From: Sipunculus nudus
Taxonomy: Eukaryota > Annelida > Sipuncula > Golfingiida > Sipunculidae
Assembly (NCBI GenBank): GCA_026874595.1
Contig: CM049308.1
Location: 49,402,124 to 49,466,123, forward strand
Reading direction: 5' to 3'
DNA: 64,000 nt
In this document: positions 43,401 to 55,400 of the stretch, in pieces
Position numbering within the stretch: the stretch's first letter is position 1
Layout of the letters: the number at the start of each line of letters is the position of its first letter
Position numbers and translations under genes: made by a program
The notes under the pieces: generated by a model
The model's input: only the letters and a program-made list of their open reading frames with translations
Told to the model about the DNA's origin: nothing
Database searches by the model: none

Positions 43401-46400
43401 CACAATGATATTGTTTGTCCCTCATTCAACCAACAGTGTGTATACTTTATTTGAAAAGATGTTTTATTTTATCAAATTTACTTTTATTTTATTTTGGTGA
43501 ATAAAATTAACCTTGTACTGAAAACTCCAATGTGCAAAACTTTTTAATAGTGATTCAAGGAATATTCTTGTAGATGCCATGTTGTGGCATTGTTTTCTTT
43601 TAAATTCAGTTTAAACATTTATGATTTAAAAATAATAAAATACATGTGTATGCATAATATGACCCAATATGAGCTACACTCTGGATATATGATGATTGCA
43701 ACTTTTGCAACAATTCTAATATTTTAACTTATAGTTTCAGTTTTTTACTCTGTATATATAATGATTGCAACTTTTGCAACAATTCTAATATTTTAACTTA
43801 TATTTTCAGTTTTTTTTATTAAAAATGTATAAAAACTGTAAATAAAAAAAAATGATTCAGATAAAAACTTCTTAATGGAAAAAGTGGATATGCTTAAAAC
43901 AAATAGGCTTATATATAAACTTAAATGCATTATTCCCTTGAAAGTGAAATAAAGGTATTAGTCCATTCTGTCCACTTGCCTGTCCATCTGTAAATTTTCA
44001 TATGCATCACAGTATCTCAAAACTTTACTGTTTTTCTTCATGACAGTCTTGTCAGAGTATTAGTTTGCAATCATATATTTAGAAATTTACTATAACCAAG
44101 TAGGAGGGCCCCTTTCCTCTTAGCTTTTCACATTCTTATATAAATGCAAAAAATTACAATAGAATATTTCTACATCCACCTTCGTGCTGCCCTCACTTTT
44201 CCCTTCTCCGACCCCATCCCAAAGTCAGCCTCAGTAAGCAAGAACAAGATGAATCAGATATATTCATACTTTAATATTTGTATAACTATTCGTCCATAGG
44301 TACCTATGTACATGTCAGAAATTATGTCAATATTGTGTAATATGTAGACATAGTGGGCATCACAATAATGTACATTGTCAAGACTAAAGAGATATTGTGT
44401 CATACAGTCACAAATTCATAAATCACTTCATCAGCATAGTTAACCATAACTTCATATCTGTCAAATTGAAAGCTTGCAGACTACCATACACTTTAGATCC
44501 TTCAACAAATAGCCTTATCATCATTCTACTACTGCTTATTACTGCTGTCATTGCATTCATATTTGCTCACATATATCACGATTTTCAACCCCTCCTAAAT
44601 AAATAAAAAATAAACCACTATATTTGACTCTATTAATCCATCAGTCAGGTAATTTCATTTATCATTTACTCACATATTACATTACATTCCTGTATAATAG
44701 CCCAACATGTCCATGATATTCATAAGCTTGATCGACTCGATATAGTATCACAGTGGAGAAACATTTATAGTCCAATCACGATCAGCTGAGCGCCGTGACC
44801 CATGGGTCCCTTGTTTTTGTGTTGTGTGCACCCATGCCAGAATTTCAACAGAGATGTTTGTGTAGTTGTTTCTTATTCAAAATATTTAGTACTTTCATTG
44901 TTCATATACATGAAAAGTAATGGTCCAGCATTGAAGCATTATACCTGGTGTCTTTCCCAATGCACAGGTTCGCATTAGGCCTGTAGGCCTTGTTTATTAG
45001 TTTCTGCAGACTGGTGGAACCACCTGTATTTTTTAAAAAGTTTACGCATTTTTTCTCTATTTTTGAGATATATTAATACAGACACAATCTCGGCCTGTTG
45101 GTTAATCTGTTTGATGCTTCAGTTGAATGGTTATATACTACCATTCAGATGATAAAATTTCCTTTTGCAAATCTCTCCCCAGTCAGCTGAGCGTCATGAC
45201 CCATGGGTCACTTGTTCATTTATCAGATTTGTTTTAGACAGTGACCCTGGCTGTATATCTCTGTGTCCCTACATGATGTATTTTACCCCGCACTGTTAAG
45301 GCTAGGACCAACCTTATACCTGAAATTAGAGATCCCTGATATCATCCCAGTTATACTAAACCTTTGAAAGAAGTTCTGTGTTTTGTCACCTGCCTTTGTT
45401 TGGTTATGACCCATACCTTCCCATTAAATGTGAAGTGAGAGTTAATGATTTGTTATGATAACCTTACTTGAATGCTCTCCATGAGAAAAATAAAAACTTG
45501 AAAAAAATTATAATAACTGAATTTTTAGGTGAGAAAAATCCCTGAAAAAGCATTTATTGGTTGACATTAAATTTTGTTTTGATATTTTGCTTATATAAAA
45601 TTCTGGCTATTTTTAGGTGGCTAACTGAAATTCAGTGTTGATGAACATTTGTCTTTACAGGAAACATCATGCGAGTCTGGGTGTAAAGGAGAATATGGAT
45701 GCTCCATGAAGGATGGTCAGAGGAATTGTGGGTGGACACCCAAGTGTTTCAGTAAGGCCATCAGTTTTTCTCCTGGAATGTGAGCTTAGATTAGGATTAA
45801 GAAGGGGATGGGGGTGATTTGGCATAAGTAAATGTTGTACATTCATACTGTTTTATATATATGTCCATATGTGTCAGTTATAAATGAAATCCTGAACTCG
45901 TTTTACAGGTACTGTAACATTAATGAAATGTAGAACCTTATAATTACAAATTTTCAATACTTGAATAAAAGAAACTGATAACGATAATTCCATTTTCTTG
46001 AGATGTTGTGACATGACAGATTCAGGAATGACTTTCTCGGGATCAAGCTCATGATTAAACTGGTCTGGTTACATTGATGATTATATGTGAATTATTCATT
46101 TACAGAATCAATACAATTTAAAATGTACAGAGCATGGTTACATGAGTTTTCTATTGTGCAAAAGGTGTGAAAGACTAAAAAAATTCAAGCTTCAGTACAT
46201 TTGTCTACATTGGACAAATGGACCTAAAATAAATGTTTAACATCATGATTGGATGTTATTCAGATGCTGAGACTGGCTGTCAATTGCCTGTGTCTCGTGG
46301 AACCTGTGCAATAAAGATGATCCGTTTTCATTATAACACCACTTCCAAGCGCTGTGAGAGGTTCACGTACGGGGGATGTGGAGCCAATGAAAATAACTTT

Positions 46401-49400
46401 GAAACCCTTGCTGATTGCCAAGCTAGCTGTGAAGGTAAGATTCTTTTTTATTCCCATTTGATCATTTTTCACCAACCTGTGTGTAAAATACAGGGCCTAT
46501 TAATAAATGGACAGGGCCAAACCATGAACAATTCGATAATTGTCACCACAAAACTTTTCTCCGTTTGATCCTAGGGTAGTTTTTCCGTAGAATTAATTTC
46601 TGCTTGGGATATTTTTGTGTTGTGCATATTTAATGAGGTAATTTGCATATTTGAATTATTAGCAAAAAAAAGAATATACAGTAAAACCTGTCTAATGCAG
46701 ACAGTCTAGGACTTAATAGCCAAGTGTTCTTATTAGGCAGGTTTGCAATTAAATGTCATAGAGAAAACATACAAAGAAAAGTCCCCAGATCAGAATGTTG
46801 GCTTTATGTGCTTTCTGGAACCACTCCCATACCGCGAGGTTCAGCTCCTCATTTTGACTCCTGGAGCAGAAGCGCTTTCTGTCACCATCAGATTTTTCCT
46901 AGAAAGCGGCTAGATATTCAACTTTGCATTTCAGAACATCCGCAACTTGTGTCTGGGACTGGTCTGCTAATGCTCTCACACTTTTCTTTGAAATTTCACT
47001 GGCCAGAGGAGCTTCAAGCACTTTCTCCAACAACATGAGCTTCTGCCAGGGAGTATGGGTGCTGTCGCCTGGTGGCATTTTCTGGTCCTTGAGTCATTGG
47101 TTTGCGTTTGCCATCGTCAATTGGGATGTCAATGAACAAATGGCAAAGGTTGTTATGGCAGCTAAAATTAGTTTAAGCACTATTATAAGTGAACGTTGTT
47201 TTTGGTGTTAAATTATTTTTCTTTGATTAATGAGTTTGTTTGAGCTTGTTTTCTTTCATAAAGAATGGGTTTGAGATTAAAACATGGTTTATTGGCCCTT
47301 GTGATCAAACTGCAAAGCGTAATTGGCGTAAACAATAAATAATCAGTGCAGTGTGACGGCTATATTTTACACGGATTTTCAGTTTGGCTTATTATGATCC
47401 TATCATTAATTCCGGGCTTGGCACAAAGAAAGGCCTTGTTTGCATTAATTAATTGCGTGATGATCACTTATGTGGGAATCCCTTGCCTCAACATCATCAA
47501 CATTGTATAAATCACTGCATTAATCAATCAATGGCCTCTCCTGGTCTAGGGATTGTGAGCACATCGAAGCGTGACATGAGCAAAGAGAAGAAAGCCAAGA
47601 ATGTTTTGAGACTAAAACACTCATATTCTTTGTTTTTGTCATGGACAAGAGATCAGGGTGTTTAGTTGGCCTCACCGGGGGACACTTGACTGCTGACTGT
47701 GTCCATATTTACCAGGTTGATTTACCATTAAAACATTGGCTTGTGCCAGCATCAGCTGTCTGTAGTCTGCTTTAGACAGGTTTCGCCCTAGAGAAATTAA
47801 ACCTATACATAATATAGAGGGAAAATTCAAGGGACTTATGTATTGTGTCCATAATAGCCAGTTGTCCACCTCAGAGAGGTGTCCCAAAGAGCAGGTTGAA
47901 CTGAATTATACATAAAATACTTAAATTTTGGCTCCAAGTAGTTAGAGTGAAGTAAGTTTGGTACAGAATATTCAGTTTGTATCAAATATAACTTTACTTT
48001 ATATGGAATTTACATTTTATGCAGTAACATGCAGATAAATTATATGAATCAGGCAAAATCATGTATGTATTGTTAAAATATGCATTTTTTGTTTATAAGA
48101 ACAGCCTAACAAAGAAAATACTGTTCCTCTTACTCCCTTAGCCTTATTGTATCTGCCAAAACAGAGTTTTGCGGATACTATGTTTTCAGCCGACTGCCGC
48201 CGCCGCGCAGGTGTCCGGAGAACTCCTCCGTAACTGCTGGGCAGAATTTTACCACACCTGGGATTATGTTCCAGTCACATGAAGACTGCTGCGCCCCCAT
48301 TTTGTTTTGACCTCTGACCTTTCCTCTCTGCCAAGCGTCCATTTGTGCATCTATTTCCATACATAAAACCACATATCTCGGGAACCGTTTGACCGATCAG
48401 GAAAAAAATTTTGTACCAATGTAGCCATTGGATAACTTTTTAACATACACTAAAAATTGCAGCACCACCTGCAACCATGTTTGCACAGTGTCCATCTGTT
48501 CATCTGCCTTGGGTTAAAATCACTCACATCTCTGTAGTGGTTTGACATAACTGCCCAAAATTTTGCTGGTTTATACATCCTGGACAGCTTTCTTTATTTT
48601 ATGACAGGTGGCGCCACCTACATTCTAGTTTATGCTGCAGACATCCAAGCTCAATCTCAAGAACCGTTTGACCGATTTGGCCAAAAGTTTGCATGTGTAT
48701 AGATCTCACATAGCTCTTTATCATACACAAAACTGGAGGGGCCACCTGCAACTATTTTTGCACAGCGTCTGTCTGTTTGTCTGCCATGGGCTAAAATCAC
48801 TCATATCTCTGTAGTGGTTTTACTTATCTGCCTAAAAATATTGCATGTTTATACATCTTGGATAGCTTTTTTGAATTTTTTTTGCAGGTGGCGCCACCTA
48901 CATTTATGTTAATGCTGCAGACATTCAGGCTTATATCTCAGGACTGGTTGGACATATCCCCCTGAAATTTTGCATGTGTATAGATCTCACATAGCTTGTA
49001 ATCATACACAAAATTGGTGGTGCCACCTGCCACCATTTTTGCACAAGTCCTGTTTGTCTGCTGTCGGATTAAATCACTCATATACATGTAGTGGTTTGAC
49101 CTTTTGCCTAAAATTTTGCAATAGTATACAACTTGGACAGCTTTTATGATTTATGGTAGGTGGCACAACCTACATACACATTTCGGCTGCAGACATCCAT
49201 GCTAATATGCAACACACCTCACTCTATTCCCCCTTGGCACTCAATCAATGCCTCACTTCAGCCATCCCACTCTGATTTAGGTGGATACACGTAGTCACTT
49301 GTCAACTACCCATATTCTAGTTTTTCCTGTAGAATTGATTTCTGCTTGGGACATTTTTGTATTTTGCATATCTAATGAGATAATTTGAAAATTTGAATAA

Positions 49401-52400
49401 ATTATTGATATATTATATAGAATAAAAAAATATTTATTGTCAACCCAGTGAATGTGAATCTGACCAACTTTAGTCACTTAATTGTCAACCCAGTGAATGT
49501 GAATCTGACCACAGTAAGTCACTTGATTGTCAGCCCAGTGAATGTGAATCTGATCACAGTAAGTCACTTGATTGTCAACCCAGTGAATGTGAATCTGACC
49601 ACAGTAAGTCAATTGATTGTCAGCCCAGTGAATGTGAATCGGACCACAGTAAGTCACTCGATTTTCAACCCAGTGATTGTGAATCTGATCACAGTAAGTC
49701 ACTTGATTTTCAACCCAGTGAATGTGAATCTGACCACAGTAAGTCACCTGATTGTCAACACAGTGAATGTGAATCTGACCGCAGTAAGTCACTTGATTGT
49801 AAACAGAGTGATTGTGAATCTGACCACAGTAAGTCACTTGATTGTCAGCCCAGTGAATGTGAATCTGATCACTGGAAGTCACTTGATTGTCAACAGAATG
49901 ATTGTGAATCTGACCACAGTAAGTCACTTAATTGTCAGCCCAGTGAATGTGAATCTGACCTCAGTAAGTCACTTGATTGTCAGCCCAGTGAATGTGAATC
50001 TGACCTCAGTAAGTCACATGATTGTCAGCCTTCAGTGAATGTGAATCTGACCACAGTAAGTCACTTGATTGACAGCCCAGTGAATGTGAATCTGATCACA
50101 GTAAGTCACTTGATAGTCAGCCCAGTGAATGTGAATCTGATCACAGTAAGTCACTTGATTGACAGCCCAGTGAATGTGAATCTGACCACAGTAAGACACT
50201 TTAATGTCAACCCAGTGATTGTGAATCTGACCACAGTAAGTCACTTGATTGTCAACAGAGTGAATTTGAATCTGAACACAGTAAGTCACTTGATTGTCAA
50301 CCCAGTGGATGTGAATCTGACCTCAGTAAGTCACTTGATAGTCAGCCCAGTTGATGTGAATCTGACCACAGTAAGACACTTGATAGTCAACTCAGTGAAT
50401 ATGAATCTGATCACAGTAAGTCACTTGATTGTCAGCCCAGTGAATGTGAATCTGACCACAGTAAGTCACTTGATTGTCAGCCAAGTGAATGTGAATCTGA
50501 CCACAGTCAGTCACTTGATTGTCAACCCAATGAACTTGAATCTGATCACACTAAGACACTTGATTGTCAGCCAAGTGAATGTGAATCTGACCACAGTAAG
50601 TCACTTGATTGTCAACCCAGTGAATGTGAATCTGATCAAAGCGAGTCACTTGATTGTCAACCCAGTGAATGTGAATCTGATCACACTAAGACACTTGATT
50701 GTCAGCCAAGTGAATGTGAATCTGACCACAGTAAGTCACTTGATTGTCAACCCAGTGAATGTGAATCTGATCAAAGCGAGTCACTTGATTGTCAACCCAG
50801 TGAATGTGAATCTGATCACAGTAAGACACTTGATTGCCAGCCCAGTGAATGTGAATATAACCGCAGTAAGTCACTTTATTGTCAGCCCAGTTGATGTGAA
50901 TCTGACCACGGTAAGTCACTTGATGGTCAACACAGTGAATGTAAATCTGACCTCAGTAAGTCACTTTATTGTCAGCCCAGTGAATGTTAATCTGACCACA
51001 GTAAGTCACTTGATAGTCAGCACAGTTGATGTGAATCTGACCACAGTAAGTCACTTGATTGACAGCTCAGTGAATGTGAATCTGACCACAGTAAGTCACT
51101 TGATTGTCAGCCCAGTTGATGTGAATCTGAACACAGTAAGTCACTTGATTGACAGCCCAGTAAATGTGAATCTGACCACAGTAAGTCACTTGATTGTCAA
51201 CCCAGTGAATGTGAAACTGACCTCAGTAAGTCACTTGATAGTCAGCCCAGTGAATGTAAATCTGACCACAGTAAGACACTTAATTGTCAACCCAGTGATG
51301 GTGAATCTGACCACAGTAAGTCACTTGATTGTCAACAGAGTGAATTTGAATCTGAACACAGTAAGTCACTTGATTGTCAACCCAGTGGATGTGAATCTGA
51401 CCTCAGTAAGTCACTTGATAGTCAGCCCAGTTGATGTGAATCTGACCACAGTAAGACACTTGATTGTCAGCTCAGTGAATGTGAATCTGACCACAGTAAG
51501 TCACTTGATTGTCAACCCAGTGAATGTGAATCTGATCAAAGCGAGTCACTTGATTGTCAACCCAGTGAATGTGAATCTGACCACAGTAAGTCACTTGATT
51601 GTCAACCCAGTGAATGTGAATATAACCACAGTAAGTCACTTTATTCTCAGCCCAGTGAATTTGAATCTGACCACAGTAAGTCACCTGATTGTCAGCCTTC
51701 AGTGAATGTGAATCTGACCACAGTAAGTCACTTGATGGTCAACACAGTGAATGTGAATCTGACCTCAGTAAGTTACTTGATAGTCAGCCCAGTGAATGTA
51801 AATCTGACCACAGTAAGTCACTTGATAGTCAGCCCAGTGAATGTAAATCTGACCACAGTAAGTCACTTGATAGTCAGCACAGTTGATGTGAATCTTACCA
51901 CAGTAAGTCACTTGATTGACAGCCCAGTGAATGTGAATCTGACCACAGTAAGTTACTTGATTGTCAGCCCAGTTGATGTGAATCTGACCACAGTAAGTCA
52001 CTTGATTGACAGCCCAGTGAATGTGAATCTGACCGCAGTAAGTCACTTGATTGTCAACTCAGTGAATGTGAATTTGATTAAAGTGAGTCACTTGATTGTC
52101 AACCCAGTGAATGTGAATCTGATCACAGTAAGTCACTTGATTGTCAGCCCAGTGAATGTGAATCTGGCCACAGTAAGACACTTGATTGTCAGCCCAGTGA
52201 ATTTGAATCTGACCACAGTAAGACACTTGATTGTCAACAGAGTGAATTTGAATCAGAACACAGTAAGTCACATGATTGTCAGCCTTCAGGGAATGAGAAT
52301 CTGATCACAGTAAGTCACTTGATTGTCAACCCAGTGAATGTGAATCTGACCACAGTAAGTCAATTGATTGTCAGCCAAGTGAATGTGAGTTGGACCACAG

Positions 52401-55400
52401 TAAGTCACTTCATTTTCAATCCAGTGATTGTGAATCTGATCACAGTAAGTCACTTGATTGTTAACCCAGTAAATGTGAATCTGACCACAGTAAGTCACTT
52501 GATTGTCAACACAGTGAATGTGAATCTGACCACAGTAAGTCACTTGATTGTAAACAGAGTGATTGTGAACCTGACCACAGTAAGTCACTTGATTGTCAGC
52601 CCAGTGAATGTGAATCTGACCTCATTAAGTCACTTGATTGTCAGTCCAGTGAATGTGAATCTGACCACTGGAAGTCACTTGATTGTCAACAGAATGATTG
52701 TGAATCTGACCACAGTAAGTCACTTAATTGTCAGCCCATTGAATGTGAATCTGACCTCAGTAAGTCACATGATTGTCAGCCTTCAGTGAATGTGAATCTG
52801 ACCACAGTAAGTCACTTGATTGACAGCCCAGTGAATGTGAATCTGACCACAGTAAGTTACTTGATTGACAGCCCAGTGAATGTGAATCTGACCACAGTAA
52901 GACACTTAATTGTCAACCCAGTGATTGTGAATCTGACCACAGTATGTCACTTGATTGTCAACCCAATGAATGTGAATCTGATCACACTAAGACACTTGAT
53001 TGTCAGCCAAGTGAATTTGAATCTGAACACAGTAAGTCACTTGATTGTCAACCCAGTGGATGTGAATCTGACCTCAGTAAGTCACTTGATAGTCAGCCCA
53101 GTTGATGTGAATCTGACCACAGTAAGACACTTGATAGTCAACTCAGTGAATGTGAATCTGATCACAGTAAGTCACTTGATTGTAAGCCCAGTGAATGTGA
53201 ATCTGACCACAGTAAGTCACTTGATTGTCAGCCAAGGGAATGTGAATCTGACCACAGTCAGTCACTTGATTGTCAACCCAATGAATGTGAATCTGATCAC
53301 ACTAAGACACTTGATTGTCAGCCAAGTGAATGTGAATCTGACCACAGTAAGTCACTTGATTGTCAACCCAGTGAATGTGAATCTGATCAAAGCGAGTCAC
53401 TTGATTGTCAACCCAGTGAATGTGAATCTGATCACCGAAGACACTTGATTGCCAGCCCAGTGAATGTGAATATAACCGCAGTAAGTCACTTTATTGTCAG
53501 CCCAGTGAATTTGAATCTGACCAGAGTAAGTCACCTGATTGTCAGCCTTCAGTGAATGTGAATCTGACCACAGTAAGTCACTTGATGGTCAACACAGTGA
53601 ATGTAAATCTGACCACAGTAAGTCACTTTATTGTCAGCCCAGTGAATGTTAATCTGACCACAGTAAGTCACTTGATAGTCAGCACAGTTGATGTGAATCT
53701 GACCACAGTAAGTCACTTGATTGACAGCCCAGTGAATGTGAATCCGACCACAGTAAGTCACTTGATTGTCAACCCAGTGAATGTGAAACTGACCTCAGTA
53801 AGTCACTTGATAGTCAGCCCAGTGAATGTAATTCTGACCACAGTAAGACACTTAATTGTCAACCCAGTGATTGTGAATCTGACCACAGTAAGTCACTTGA
53901 ATGTCAACAGAGTGAATTTGAATCTGAACACAGTAAGTCACTTGATTGTCAACCCAGTGGATGTGAATCTGACCTCAGAAGTCACTTGATAGTCAGCCCA
54001 GTTGATGTGAATCTGACCACAGTAAGACACTTGATTGTCAGCTCAGTGAATGTGAATCTGACCACAGTAAGTCACTTGATTGTCAGCCCAGTGAATGTGA
54101 ATCTGACCACAGTAAGTCACTTGATTTTCAGCCAAGTGAATGTGAATCTGACCACAGTCAGTCACTTGATTGTCAACCCAATGAATGTGAATCTGATCAC
54201 ACTAAGACACTTGATTGTCAGCCAAGTGAATGTGAATCTGACCACAGTAAGGCACTTGATTGTCAACCCAGTGAATGTGAAACTGATCAAAGCGAGTCAC
54301 TTGATTGTCAACCCAGTGAATGTGAATCTGATCACAGTAAGACACTTGATTGCCAGCCCAGTGAATGTGAATATAACCGCAGTAAGTCACTTTATTGTCA
54401 GCCCAGTGAATTTGAATCTGACCACAGTAAGTCACCTGATTGTCAGCCTTCAGTGAATGTGAATCTGACCACAGTAAGTCACTTGATGGTCAACACAGTG
54501 AATGTGAATCTGACCTCAGTAAGTTACTTGATAGTAAGCCCAGTGAATGTAAATCTGACCACAGTAAGTCACTTGATAGTCAGCCAGGTGAATGTAAATC
54601 TGACCACAGTAAGTCACTTGATAGTCAGCACAGTTGATGTGAATCTGACCACAGTAAGTTACTTGATTGTCAGCCCAGTTGATGTGAATCTGACCACAGT
54701 AAGTCACTTGATTGACAGCCCAGTGAATGTGAATCTGACCACAGTAAGTCACTTGATTGTCAACTCAGTGAATGTGAATTTGATTAAAGTGAGTCACTTG
54801 ATTGTCAACCCAGTGAATGTGAATCTGATCACAGTAAGTCACTTGATTGTCAGCCCAGTGAATGTGAATCTGGCCACAGTAAGACACTTGATTGTCAGCC
54901 CAGTGAATTTGAATCTGACCACAGTAAGACACTTGATTGTCAACAGAGTGAATTTGAATCTGAACACAGTAAGTCACATGATTGTCAGCCTTCAGGGAAT
55001 GTGAATCTGACCACAGTAAAACACTTGATTGTCAGCTCAGGGAATGTGAATCTGACCACAGTAAGTCACTTGATTGTCAACAGAGTGAATTTGAATCTGA
55101 ACACAGTAAGTCACATGATTGTCAGCCTTCAGTCAATGTGAATCTGACTACAGTAAGACACTTGATTGTCAGCCCAGTGAATGTGAATCTGATTGCAGTA
55201 AGTCACTTGATTGTCAACAGAGTGAATTTGAATTTGAACACAGTTTGTCACTTGATTGTCAACAGAGTGAATTTGAATCTGACCACAGTAAGTCACTTGA
55301 TTGTCAACCCAGTGAATGTGAATCTGACCACAGTAAGTCAATTGATTGTCAACCCAGTGAATGTGAATCTGACCACAGTAAGTCACTTGATAATCAGCCC

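Larger units (their letters stand above)
37351..44999 (+). mobile_element. HINE-like family 3 element(s) with a nested family 2 element
   Basis: Starts TTTTTAGCGAACCTGTGAGC; a second internal start of the same type is at 38729. It ends at TGCACAGGTTCGCATTAGGC, the hairpin AGGCCTGTAGGCCT and TTGTTTATT. GCGAACCTGTG at the start and CACAGGTTCGC near the end are exact 11-bp inverted copies. The family 2 element at 41053-44813 is inserted within. Most of the A4-C4 intron is explained by this nest. Confidence 0.65.
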
